Source of the DNA: Actinomadura citrea
Lineage (GTDB): Bacteria; Actinomycetota; Actinomycetes; Streptosporangiales; Streptosporangiaceae
DNA: 64,000 nucleotides
Assembly (NCBI RefSeq): GCF_013409045.1
Contig: NZ_JACCBT010000001.1
Coordinates: 8,782,669 to 8,846,668, forward strand
Direction of reading: 5' to 3'
The translations under genes and the position numbers were made by a program. Below the pieces are notes generated by a model. The model was not told the DNA's origin. It did not search any database and saw only the letters and a program-made list of their open reading frames with translations. How positions within the stretch are numbered: the first letter of the stretch is position 1; every line of letters begins with the position of its first letter. Positions 24,318-32,993 of this stretch are shown here, piece after piece.

Positions 24318-24941
24318 ATGGGGGGCATGGCGAGGGCGATCGAGGAGCCGCGGAACGCGCGGAGCCGGCGTTCCCGGACGGCGCTGCTGAGTGCCGCGCG
24401 CGAGCTCGTCGAGGAGCACGGGATGGCGGCGACGACAATGGCGGCCGTCGCCGAGCGTGCCGGGGTGTCGCGGCGGGCCGTCTACCTCCACTTCGCGTCG
24501 CGGGCCGACCTCATCAATGAGCTGTTCGACCACGTCAACGAGGTCGAGGACCTGCGGGGGCGGTTCGCGCCGGTCAGCGAGGCGCCGGACGCGGTGGTCG
24601 CGCTGGAGGTGTTCGCGCGCCGGCACGCCGAGTTCATGCCGCGCGTCCTCGCCGTGGCGCGGGCGGTGGAGCGGGAGGCGGGCAGCGACCCGGACGCGGC
24701 CCGGCACTGGGAGGCCGCCATGCGCCGGCGGTACGAGACGAACCGCGCACTGATCCTGCGGCTGCACGAGGAGGGCGTGCTCGCCCCCGGCTGGACGGTC
24801 GACACCGCCACCGACATGCTCCTCGCGCTCATCGCCAACGAGGTGAGCGGCACGCTGCTCGACGACCGCGGCTGGACCCCCGGCCAAATCGGTGACCACA
24901 TGGCGCTCTTGCTGCGCTCAACCTTCGTAACGGGCGGGTAA
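24318..24941 (+). CDS. TetR-family transcriptional regulator
   Basis: 207 residues from ATG 24318, 8 bases after GGGAGG. The helix-turn-helix is AATTMAAVAERAGVSRRAVYLHFASRADL. The C-terminal ligand domain is not specific. It faces the AhpD-like gene and lies 98 bases upstream of the acyl-CoA ligase pair in the same direction, so it might regulate either. A short palindrome (ACCCCCG-TT-CGGGGGT, 24955-24970) follows its stop and could be a terminator or an operator for the ligases. Confidence 0.92.
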   Translation: MGGMARAIEEPRNARSRRSRTALLSAARELVEEHGMAATTMAAVAERAGVSRRAVYLHFASRADLINELFDHVNEVEDLRGRFAPVSEAPDAVVALEVFARRHAEFMPRVLAVARAVEREAGSDPDAARHWEAAMRRRYETNRALILRLHEEGVLAPGWTVDTATDMLLALIANEVSGTLLDDRGWTPGQIGDHMALLLRSTFVTGG

Positions 24942-25039
24942 GACCACCCCCACTACCCCCGTTCGGGGGTGGCGTGGGTCACCCGGATGGCCAACCATCC
25001 ATCTGACCGGGTGTCCGTGCGGCTACGAGGGAGAAGACC

Positions 25040-26722
25040 ATGCCCGCAGTCGAGTTCCGCGCGGCGCGCGACTTCCTGCTCGCGCATCGCGACGACTACG
25101 CGACGGCGTACGAGAAGTTCCGCTGGCCGGTGCTGACCGGTTTCAACTGGGCGCTGGACTGGTTCGACAAGATCGCCGAGGGGAACGACTCGCCCGCGCT
25201 GTGGATCGTCGAGGAGGACGGCGCCGAGGCCAGGTACTCGTTCTCGCAGCTGGCGCGGCGGTCGAACCAGGTCGCGAACATGCTCCGGCGGGCGGGGGTG
25301 CGGCGCGGCGACCGGATCATCCTGATGCTCGGCAACCAGGTGGAGCTGTGGGAGACCGTGCTCGCGGCGATGAAGCTCGGCGCGATCATGATCCCGTGCA
25401 CGCCGCTGCTCGGCACGGCCGACCTCCAGGACCGGCTGACGCGCGGGAAGGCCCGGCACGTGGTGACCGCCTCGTCCGAGGCCGGGAAGTTCGACGGCGT
25501 CGAGGGCGAGTACACCAGGATCGCCGTGGGCGAGCCGGTGGAGGGCTGGCTGCCGTACGCCGACGCCTACGAGGAGGGCGAGTCCTTCACCCCCTACGGG
25601 CTGACGATGTCGCGGGACACGCTGCTGCTGTACTTCACATCTGGGACGACGGCCAAGCCGAAGCTGGTCGAGCACACCCACGCGTCCTACCCGGCCGGGC
25701 ACCTGTCGACGATGTACTGGATCGGGCTGCGGCCGGGGGACGTCCACCTGAACATCTCGTCGCCGGGGTGGGCGAAGCACGCGTGGAGCAACATCTTCGC
25801 GCCGTGGGACGCCGAGGCGTGCGTGTTCATCTACAACTACACCCGCTTCGACCCCGACCGGCTCCTCGACACCCTCGAACGCTGCGGCGTGACGAGCTTC
25901 TGCGCGCCGCCGACCGTGTGGCGGATGCTGATCCAGGCCGACCTCGGACGGCTCGGCACGCCGCCGCGCGAGGTCGTCGCGGCCGGGGAGCCGCTGAACC
26001 CCGAGGTCATCGAGCGGGTGAAGCGGGCCTGGGACCGCACGATCCGGGACGGCTTCGGGCAGACCGAGACGACCGTCCAGATCGCCAACACGCCCGGCCA
26101 GCCGGTCAAGCCCGGGTCGATGGGACGTCCCGTGCCCGGCTACGAGGTGGTGCTGATCGACCCGCTGACCGGGGAACCGGGCGAGGAGGGCGAGATCTGC
26201 CTCGACCTGGAAGACCGCCCGCTCGGGCTGATGACCGGCTACCACGGCGACGAGGAGCGCACCGAGGAGGCGATGGCCGGCGGCCGCTACCACACCGGCG
26301 ACATCGGCTCCCGCGACGAGGACGGGTACATCACCTACGTCGGGCGCGCCGACGACGTGTTCAAGGCGTCCGACTACAAGATCTCGCCGTTCGAGCTGGA
26401 GAGCGTGCTGATCGAGCACGAGGCGGTGGCCGAGGCCGCGGTCGTGCCGTCGCCCGACCCGGTGCGGCTGGCCGTCCCGAAGGCCTACGTCACGCTCGTG
26501 AGCGGCTGGGCGCCGGACGCCGAGACCGCGAAGGCGATCTTCGCGCACTGCCGGGAGCAGCTGTCGCCCTACAAGCGGATCAGGCTGCTGGAGTTCGCCG
26601 AGCTGCCGAAGACGATCTCCGGGAAGATCCGCCGCGTCGAGCTGCGGGCCAGCGAGATCGACAAGCATCCCGGGCAGGACGACCGGCCGGCGGGCGAGTT
26701 CAGGGAGGAGGACCTGCGATGA
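25040..26722 (+). CDS. AMP-dependent acyl-CoA synthetase (medium-chain/acetyl-CoA synthetase-like)
   Basis: 560 residues. The adenylation P-loop is LYFTSGTTAKPKLVEHTH, the A5 motif is DGFGQTETT, the ribose-binding Asp is in YHTGDIGSRDEDGYI, the hinge is GRADDVFKASDYKISP, and the catalytic lysine is in PKTISGKIRRVEL. The N-terminus (ARDFLLAHRDDYATAYEKF) is that of the acetyl-CoA/medium-chain synthetase branch. It makes acyl-CoA from a carboxylate, ATP and CoA. Its stop overlaps the next synthetase start. Confidence 0.93.
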   Translation: MPAVEFRAARDFLLAHRDDYATAYEKFRWPVLTGFNWALDWFDKIAEGNDSPALWIVEEDGAEARYSFSQLARRSNQVANMLRRAGVRRGDRIILMLGNQVELWETVLAAMKLGAIMIPCTPLLGTADLQDRLTRGKARHVVTASSEAGKFDGVEGEYTRIAVGEPVEGWLPYADAYEEGESFTPYGLTMSRDTLLLYFTSGTTAKPKLVEHTHASYPAGHLSTMYWIGLRPGDVHLNISSPGWAKHAWSNIFAPWDAEACVFIYNYTRFDPDRLLDTLERCGVTSFCAPPTVWRMLIQADLGRLGTPPREVVAAGEPLNPEVIERVKRAWDRTIRDGFGQTETTVQIANTPGQPVKPGSMGRPVPGYEVVLIDPLTGEPGEEGEICLDLEDRPLGLMTGYHGDEERTEEAMAGGRYHTGDIGSRDEDGYITYVGRADDVFKASDYKISPFELESVLIEHEAVAEAAVVPSPDPVRLAVPKAYVTLVSGWAPDAETAKAIFAHCREQLSPYKRIRLLEFAELPKTISGKIRRVELRASEIDKHPGQDDRPAGEFREEDLR

Positions 26723-28359
26723 ACCTCTCCTACGCGTCGGGCGTCTCGGCCACGCCGCTGCTCGGCGACACGATCGGCGCGAACCTCGACAGGACGGTCG
26801 CGGCGCACGCGGACCGCGACGCGCTCGTCGAGCGGGCGTCCGGCCGCCGCTGGACCTACGAGCAGTTCTCCGACGACGTGGAGGCCGTCGCGCTCGGCCT
26901 CCGCGACCTCGGCGTCGTCAAGGGCGACCGGGTGGGCGTCTGGGCGCCGAACTGCGCCGAGTGGATGCTCGTCCAGTACGCGACGGCCAAGCTCGGGGCG
27001 ATCCTGGTCAACATCAACCCCGCCTACCGGGTGCACGAACTGGAGTTCGTCCTCAACCAGGCCGGGATCCGGACGCTGGTCGCGGTGCCGGTGTTCAGGA
27101 CGTCCGACTACGCGGCGATGATCGAGCAGGTCAGGCCCGAGTGCGCCGCGCTGCGCGACGTCGTGCTCATCGGCACCCCCGGCTGGGACGCGCTGCTGGA
27201 GGCGGGCCGCACGGGCGAACCGGGCGTCCTCGCCGAGATCGGGCGGATGCTCACCGCCGACGACCCGATCAACATCCAGTACACGTCCGGGACGACCGGG
27301 TTCCCCAAGGGCGCGACGCTGTCGCACCACAACATCCTGAACAACGGCTACTTCGTCGGCGAGCTGTGCGGCTACGACGAGGAGGACCGCATCTGCGTGC
27401 CGGTGCCCTTCTACCACTGCTTCGGCATGGTCATGGGCAACCTGGCGGCGACGAGCCACGGCGCGTGCGTCGTGATCCCGGCGCCGGCGTTCGACCCGAA
27501 GGCGACGCTGGAGGCGGTCGCGGCCGAGCGCTGCACGTCGCTGTACGGGGTGCCGACGATGTTCATCGCGGTCCTGAACGAGCCGTCGCTCACCGGACTC
27601 GACCTGTCCGGCCTGCGCACCGGGATCATGGCCGGGTCGCCGTGCCCGGTCGAGGTGATGAAGCAGGTCATCCAGCGGCTCGGGATGAGCGAGGTCGCGA
27701 TCTGCTACGGCATGACCGAGACGTCGCCGGTGTCCACGCAGACCCGTGCGGGCGACTCGCTGGAACGCCGCGTGTCCACGGTCGGGACCGTCCTGCCGCA
27801 CCTGGAGATCAAGGTGGTCGATCCGGAGACGGGCGTGACCGTCCCGCGCGGCGTGCCCGGCGAGTTCTGCACGCGCGGCTACTCGGTGATGCTCGGCTAC
27901 TGGGACGAGCCGGACAAGACGGCCGAGGCCGTCGACACGGCCCGCTGGATGCACACCGGCGACCTCGCGGTGATGGACGCGGAGGGCTACGTCACCATCA
28001 CCGGCCGGATCAAGGACATGGTGATCCGGGGCGGGGAGAACATCTACCCGCGCGAGATCGAGGAGTTCCTCTACACCCATCCCGACATCGTCGACGCGCA
28101 GGTCATCGGCGTCCCGGACGAGAAGTACGGCGAGGAGCTGATGGCCTGGGTGCGGCTGCGCGAGGGCGTGCTCGGCATGACCGCCGGGGAGCTGCGCGCG
28201 TTCTGCGAGGGCAGGCTCGCCCACTACAAGATCCCCCGCTACGTGCACGTGGTGGAGGAGTTCCCGATGACGGTCACCGGCAAGATCCGCAAGGTGCAGA
28301 TGCGCGCCGAGGCCGTGGACATCCTCGGCCTGGAGGACACCGCCGCGCGCTACACCTAG
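26719..28359 (+). CDS. Fatty acyl-CoA synthetase (ACSF2/FadD-like)
   Basis: 546 residues from ATG 26719, sharing ATGA with the upstream synthetase. P-loop QYTSGTTGFPKGATLSH, A5 CYGMTETSPVS, motif MHTGDLAVMDAEGYV, hinge GRIKDMVIRGGENIYP, and catalytic lysine in MTVTGKIRKVQM. The PFYHCFGMVMG and LGYWDEPDKTAEAVD patterns are those of ACSF2-like ligases. Two different acyl-CoA ligases in one operon suggests activation of two acids, or of one acid at two chain lengths. Confidence 0.94.
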   Translation: MNLSYASGVSATPLLGDTIGANLDRTVAAHADRDALVERASGRRWTYEQFSDDVEAVALGLRDLGVVKGDRVGVWAPNCAEWMLVQYATAKLGAILVNINPAYRVHELEFVLNQAGIRTLVAVPVFRTSDYAAMIEQVRPECAALRDVVLIGTPGWDALLEAGRTGEPGVLAEIGRMLTADDPINIQYTSGTTGFPKGATLSHHNILNNGYFVGELCGYDEEDRICVPVPFYHCFGMVMGNLAATSHGACVVIPAPAFDPKATLEAVAAERCTSLYGVPTMFIAVLNEPSLTGLDLSGLRTGIMAGSPCPVEVMKQVIQRLGMSEVAICYGMTETSPVSTQTRAGDSLERRVSTVGTVLPHLEIKVVDPETGVTVPRGVPGEFCTRGYSVMLGYWDEPDKTAEAVDTARWMHTGDLAVMDAEGYVTITGRIKDMVIRGGENIYPREIEEFLYTHPDIVDAQVIGVPDEKYGEELMAWVRLREGVLGMTAGELRAFCEGRLAHYKIPRYVHVVEEFPMTVTGKIRKVQMRAEAVDILGLEDTAARYT

Positions 28360-28616
28360 GCCGGGTTTCAAAGTCCCGGCCCACTTCGCTCGCCTGGCGG
28401 CTCGCTACGTGACCGGGCCTGGGCGAACGCGGCATCGCTTCGCGATCAGCCCGGTTTCGCTCGCCTCCGGCTTCGCTGCACCGGGCAGGTCACGCGTTCG
28501 TGCGCGTGCCCGAGGCCACTTCGAGACAGGCCCTAGGCCCTGCCGCCTCGCGACATGCCCAGGTTCGTCCGCCTTGCCACTTTCGTGGCGGGGGTCGCTC
28601 AGGGCATTCTCGGAGC
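28360..28616. repeat. Non-coding gap with repeated TTCGCTCGCC...CACCGGGC elements
   Basis: The 257 bases between the ligase operon and the LuxR gene show no convincing gene. Two related segments, near 28385-28419 and 28456-28487, both start TTCGCTCGCCT and end ACCGGGC with CGGCT/TTCGCT between. They look like copies of a short dispersed intergenic element. Confidence 0.5.
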
Positions 28617-29438
28617 ATGGGCGATGACGTGGGGGCCGTCCGGTCGGCGGTGCTGACGCTGCAGCGCACGACCGGCCTGCCCGTGGTGTTCGGGGGCGCC
28701 CTCGGCGGCCAGGACCGGTTGTTGATCACCGAGCTGGTCGGCAACACGACCGACTCGCTGAACGGCCTCGCGGTGCGCCAGGGCAACGGGCTCGGCGGCA
28801 AGGCGATGGCCATGGGACGTCCCGCGTGGGTCAGCAACTACCCGTGCTCGGCGTCGATCAGCCACGACTACGACAAGCCCGTCGGGCGCGAGGGGCTGCT
28901 GTCGATCGTCGCGGTCCCGATCGTCGTGCGGCGGCGCGTCCGCGGCGTCCTGTACGGCGCGCTGAGGGAGCCGCTGTCGCTCGCCGACCGCGTCGTGGGC
29001 GCGGCCGTGGAGGCGGCCCGCGACCTGGAGCAGGACCTCGCCGTCCAGGACCGCGCGGACGAGGCGCTGGCGCGGACGCCGCCCGGCACGTCGGCGGGGC
29101 GCTGGGAGGAGGTCCGGGCCGTGCACGCCGAGCTGCGCGCCCTCGCCGAGCAGGTCCGCGACCTGCCGACCCGCGACCGGCTGCGGGACGCGTCGCTGCG
29201 CCTCGCGGCGGCCGGGCTGGACGAGCCGGCCGGGTCGCCGCGCCCCGTCCTGTCGCCCCGCGAGCTGGACGTCCTGTCGTACGTCGCGATCGGCTGCACC
29301 AACGCCGAGGCCGCAGAGCGGCTCGGGCTGCTGCCGGAGACGGTGAAGAGCTACCTGCGGTCGGCGATGCGCAAGCTCGACAGTCACACCCGGTTGGAGG
29401 CCGTGACCGCCGCCCGCCGCGCCGGGCTGCTCCCCTGA
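28617..29438 (+). CDS. GAF-domain LuxR-type transcriptional regulator
   Basis: 273 residues from ATG 28617. Residues 10-135 look like a GAF sensor (LPVVFGGALGGQDRLLITEL, GLGGKAMAMGRPAWVSNY, VGREGLLSIVAVPIVVRRRVRGVLYGALRE). Residues 210-270 are a LuxR helix-turn-helix (LSPRELDVLSYVAIGCTNAE, LGLLPETVKSYLRSAMRKL). It is downstream of the acyl-CoA ligases and is their probable regulator. Its 3' end overlaps the convergent MFS gene by 55 bases. Confidence 0.92.
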   Translation: MGDDVGAVRSAVLTLQRTTGLPVVFGGALGGQDRLLITELVGNTTDSLNGLAVRQGNGLGGKAMAMGRPAWVSNYPCSASISHDYDKPVGREGLLSIVAVPIVVRRRVRGVLYGALREPLSLADRVVGAAVEAARDLEQDLAVQDRADEALARTPPGTSAGRWEEVRAVHAELRALAEQVRDLPTRDRLRDASLRLAAAGLDEPAGSPRPVLSPRELDVLSYVAIGCTNAEAAERLGLLPETVKSYLRSAMRKLDSHTRLEAVTAARRAGLLP

Positions 29439-30805
29439 TCCTCGCGCCGCGCCGCCCGGTGCCCCGCCAGCGAGGCGGCGGTGGCGGCGAGCGCCGTCCC
29501 GCCGAACCCGAGCATCACGGCGGTGAACGCCGCGCCGTGGCCGCCGGGGACGCCGAGGTACAGGGTCCCGAAGACGGCGACGCCCGCCACGCCCGCGAGC
29601 TGGAAGTTCATGTTGACCAGCCCGCTGATGTCAGCGGCGTGCCGGTCCGGGACGTGCGCCGTCAGCCGCGCGAGCTGCGGCGCGAACCCGAGCCCGAGGC
29701 CGAGCCCGCCGAACCCGAGCAGGGCGGCGAGCGCCGTCCCGTCCACCCGGGTCAGCCCCGCCGTGACGTACACGGCCGCGAGCATCAGGTAGCCGGCGAC
29801 CGGCGCGCGGTCGACCACGCGGGCGGGCAGGCGCGGCACGAGCGGCCCGGCGATACCGAACGCGGCGACCCAGGGCACGAGCACCAGGCCCGAGAACCGG
29901 GCGCTGTGGCCCAGCCCGTCCTGCAGGTAGAGGGCGAGGACGAACATCATCGCGTAGAAGGTGCCGGTGGCCGCGCCGAGCGCCCCGAGCGTCCACGCCA
30001 CGACCGGGCGGCCGAGCACGCCCACGGCGAGCAGCGGGGACGCGACGCGACGCTGCCGCCTGACGAACAGGGCGGCCACCGGCACGCAGGCCGCGAGCGA
30101 CGCCCACGCCCACACCGGCCAGCCCGTCTCGCGGCCGAACAGCAGCGGGACGACCGCCAGCAGCGACGCCGCCGACAGCAGGGCCGCGCCGCCGAGGTCG
30201 AGCCGCGCGCGGCCGCCGCCCGGGTCCGCCGGCAGCAGCCGCGCCCCGGCCGCGAGCAGCACGATCCCGGCCGGCACGTTGACCAGGAAGACCGGGCGCC
30301 AGCCGAGATCCCACAGGTCGGCCGAGACCAGCACGCCGCCGAGCACCTGGCCCGCGACCGCGCCGCCGGACAGCGCCACCGCGAGCAGGCCCTGCGCCCG
30401 TGCCCGCGCCGGGCCGGTGAAGTGGAGCTGGATCCCCGAGAGGACCTGCGGCACCATCAGCGCTCCGGCCGCCCCCTGCGCCAGCCGCGCGGCGACGAGC
30501 GCTCCGGTGGACGGGGCCAGGCCGCACGCGAGCGACGCCGCCGTGAACGCGCCGAGCCCGAGCAGGAACATCCGCCGGTGGCCGCGCGCCTGCCCGAGCC
30601 GCGCGCCGATCACGAGCAGAACGGCGTAGGCGAGCGTGTACCCGGAGACGACCAGTTCGAGGGCGCCGCCGGACGGCCGCAGATCCTCCCTGATGGCCGG
30701 GCCCGCGACGTTGACGACCGCGATGTCGATGTTGACCATGAACTGCCCGGCGAGCAGCACCGCGAGCATGAGGGCGGGCCGCCGGGGGCCGGTGATGGAG
30801 GGCAT
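29384..30805 (-). CDS. MFS transporter, DHA2 (14-helix) drug exporter family
   Basis: 473 residues with about 14 membrane helices. The N-terminal GQFMVNIDIAVVNVAGPAI and GARLGQARGHRRMFLLGL carry the DHA2 helix-1 and motif A patterns, and GWRPVFLVNVPAGIV is the motif typical of the EmrB/QacA group. The substrate is unknown; proton-coupled efflux of a hydrophobic compound is expected. It converges on the LuxR gene with a 55-base overlap, so each 3' end encodes both proteins. Confidence 0.93.
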   Translation of the reverse strand: MPSITGPRRPALMLAVLLAGQFMVNIDIAVVNVAGPAIREDLRPSGGALELVVSGYTLAYAVLLVIGARLGQARGHRRMFLLGLGAFTAASLACGLAPSTGALVAARLAQGAAGALMVPQVLSGIQLHFTGPARARAQGLLAVALSGGAVAGQVLGGVLVSADLWDLGWRPVFLVNVPAGIVLLAAGARLLPADPGGGRARLDLGGAALLSAASLLAVVPLLFGRETGWPVWAWASLAACVPVAALFVRRQRRVASPLLAVGVLGRPVVAWTLGALGAATGTFYAMMFVLALYLQDGLGHSARFSGLVLVPWVAAFGIAGPLVPRLPARVVDRAPVAGYLMLAAVYVTAGLTRVDGTALAALLGFGGLGLGLGFAPQLARLTAHVPDRHAADISGLVNMNFQLAGVAGVAVFGTLYLGVPGGHGAAFTAVMLGFGGTALAATAASLAGHRAARREDQGSSPARRAAVTASNRV

Positions 30806-31307
30806 GGGGGACCAACCCCGGCCGCCGCCACCGGGTTGCAGTGGGGCGGGCCGACGGGGTCTTCACGGGCCGGTGAACACCGCGGGGCCGCGCGGTCTTC
30901 GTCGGATCGGGCCCGGCGACGGGGTCAGCGGCGTGGGCGTCGTCCAGAACAGATCGGCCCCCGCGGCGCACTGCCTGGTAACGGTCACCGCACGCCGGCT
31001 GCGCCGGGCCGTGCTCGCTCGGCCGTCCCGCCTCGTTCCCGGGCAGGGACGTCCGGCCCCCGATTCGCACTGAAGACGGTAACACCTCCGCCGGCACGAT
31101 CGCGGCCGTCCTCACCTCACCCACGCGCAGCTCACGACCTCCCCTGGGATCACCACCACAGGTCGGGACGACGAGTGCCGCTCGACCGCCGATAGTGGCC
31201 CGACCTGCGACGCTGTACTCACGCCCGAAATCGGACCACTCAGGGTGAGCCGATTGTGATCCCATAGCGGCCTCCTACCCGCCCAAAACCCCGATAGCGT
31301 AGGACTT
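30806..31307. other. 502-base gap with no convincing gene
   Basis: Only short, low-quality frames occur. It holds an inverted repeat of CAGGTCGGG (31159-31167) with CCCGACCTG (31199-31207). At its right end TAGCGT (31295-31300) lies 7 bases before the GTG of the deacetylase, fitting a leaderless promoter. The left end should contain the MFS promoter, but I see no clear box. Confidence 0.6.
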
Positions 31308-32141
31308 GTGGAGGTTGAGGACTCAGGTTGGACATCCCGTCGCAAAGCACTCTGGCTGATGGGGGCCGCCGCCGGTCTCGCCGCGCTCGGCGCGGACGGC
31401 GCGCGTCCGCCGCGCTCGGGGGCACCCGCGTGGGCGGCGCCGACCCCCCGCGCGAGGCCGGTCATCCATCCGACCCCGACGCCGACCCCGACCCCGACCC
31501 CCCGGCCCGCACCGTGGACGCCGGCGAAGCTCACCGCGCTGGAGACCCCCGTCCGCGAGCTGTCGCAGCTGTCTCCCCCGCCGCCCGCGGAGTCGATCGC
31601 CCTCACCATCGACGACGGCCCGAGCCCCCTGTGGACGCCCCGCGTGCTCGACCTGCTGGCCGAGCACGAGATCCACGCGACGTTCTTCGTCATCGGCGAG
31701 CAGGTGAAGGAGTTCTCCAAGCTCACCCGCCGCATCACCGACGCCGGCCACCAGATCTGCAACCACACCGAGACGCACCCGATCAGCATCGCGGGCATGT
31801 CGAGGAAGCGGGTCCGCAAGGAGATCGTCGAGGCGCACGACCGGATCGCCGACGTGACGGGCGTCGTCCCCCAGTTCTTCCGCTCCCCCGGCGGCGCGTG
31901 GTCGAAGACGATCCTGGAACTGGTGGCCGAGCACGCCATGCTGCCGATCGACTGGGCGGTCGATCCGCGCGACTGGGCCCGTCCCGGCGTCGGCCACATC
32001 CGCCGCACGCTCCTGAAGGGCAAGGCCGGCAACATCATGCTGTGCCACGACGGGGGCGGCGACCGCTCCCAGACCCTCAAGGCCCTGGACACCGTCATCC
32101 CGAAGATGAAGAAGCGCGGCCTGACGTTCGTCGCTCTCTAG
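31308..32141 (+). CDS. Exported polysaccharide deacetylase (NodB domain)
   Basis: 277 residues from GTG 31308. An SRRKAL sequence before a hydrophobic stretch (about 15-30) resembles a Tat-like or Sec signal. A PT-repeat linker follows (about 52-66), then the NodB domain: motif 1 TIDDGPSP, motif 2 CNHTETHP (zinc histidines), motif 3 FFRSPGGAW, and the closing IMLCHDGGGDRSQT. It probably removes acetyl groups from cell-wall or secreted polysaccharide outside the cell. There is no ribosome site; a -10-like TAGCGT ends 7 bases before the start, which suggests a leaderless transcript. Confidence 0.9.
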   Translation: MEVEDSGWTSRRKALWLMGAAAGLAALGADGARPPRSGAPAWAAPTPRARPVIHPTPTPTPTPTPRPAPWTPAKLTALETPVRELSQLSPPPPAESIALTIDDGPSPLWTPRVLDLLAEHEIHATFFVIGEQVKEFSKLTRRITDAGHQICNHTETHPISIAGMSRKRVRKEIVEAHDRIADVTGVVPQFFRSPGGAWSKTILELVAEHAMLPIDWAVDPRDWARPGVGHIRRTLLKGKAGNIMLCHDGGGDRSQTLKALDTVIPKMKKRGLTFVAL

Positions 32142-32144
32142 AGG

Positions 32145-32993
32145 TCACCGCAGCCCTGCGAAGAGGTCGTTCTCGGGCAGTTCCGTCTCCACGCGGGAAC
32201 GGGCGAGGTGGTAGTCCTCGGTCGGCCAGACGGCGCGTTCGACGTCGCGCGGGTGGACCATGAATCCCGCGTTCGGGTCGATCTGGGTGGCGTGCGCCAG
32301 CAGCGCCCTGTCCCGAACGGCGAAGTACTCCGCGCAGTGGACGCGGGTGGTGATGTCGAGCTTCGGCGCGGTGTCCGGCCACCCGGCCAGGATCGGGCCG
32401 ATGCCAGATTCGAGTCCGCGCCCGGTCATCCCGTCGTGCAGCGCCTGGAACCACTCCTTCGAGAAGGCGCCCTGGTAGTAGAGCTTGTCCGGCCGCCACG
32501 GCTCGCCCGTCCCCGGATGGCGGGACGGGTCGGCGGACGCGTCGAACGCCTCCGCCGTCACCTCGTGCGTCCTGATGTGGTCCGGATGCGGGTACCCGCC
32601 CGTCTCGTCGTAGGTGACGACCACATGGGGACGGAACTCGCGGATCAGCGCCACGAGGGGGCGGGCGGCCTCGGAGAGCGGCGTCCGCGCGAAGCAGCCG
32701 TCCGGCAGGGGCTCGCCGGCGGCCGGCAGGCCCGAGTCGACGAAGCCGAGGAACCGCTGCCGGACGCCGAGGATCCCGCACGCCGCCTCCATCTCCGCCC
32801 GCCGGATCGCCGGCAGGTCCGCCCGGATCCCGGGCCGGTCCATCGCGGGGTTGAGCACGTCGCCGCGCTCCCCGCCCGTGCAGGTCGCGACCAGGACGTC
32901 CGCGCCTTCGGCCGCGTACTTCGCGAGCGTGGCGGCGCCCTTGCTCGACTCGTCGTCCGGGTGCGCGTGGACGCTGAGCAGCCGGAACCTCAT
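32145..32993 (-). CDS. mca: Mycothiol S-conjugate amidase
   Basis: 282 residues from ATG 32993. The N-terminus LLSVHAHPDDESSKGAATLA is the Mca/MshB signature; H11 and D14 are zinc ligands, and GYPHPDHIRTHE provides the third. ATCTGGERGDVLNP and the length favour Mca over the MshB deacetylase. Mca cleaves mycothiol conjugates of electrophiles and antibiotics into a mercapturic acid and glucosaminyl-inositol. Its start overlaps the stop of the MFS gene (ATGA), so exporter and amidase are made together. Confidence 0.93.
   Translation of the reverse strand: MRFRLLSVHAHPDDESSKGAATLAKYAAEGADVLVATCTGGERGDVLNPAMDRPGIRADLPAIRRAEMEAACGILGVRQRFLGFVDSGLPAAGEPLPDGCFARTPLSEAARPLVALIREFRPHVVVTYDETGGYPHPDHIRTHEVTAEAFDASADPSRHPGTGEPWRPDKLYYQGAFSKEWFQALHDGMTGRGLESGIGPILAGWPDTAPKLDITTRVHCAEYFAVRDRALLAHATQIDPNAGFMVHPRDVERAVWPTEDYHLARSRVETELPENDLFAGLR

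Noticed and set aside
25201..26718. Plus-strand frame fused to the second acyl-CoA ligase
   Set aside because: It is the out-of-frame reading of the first ligase; the overlap ATGA start is the true one.
30636..31073. Plus-strand frame in the gap before the deacetylase
   Set aside because: It begins inside the MFS gene antisense and has only shadow-type composition.
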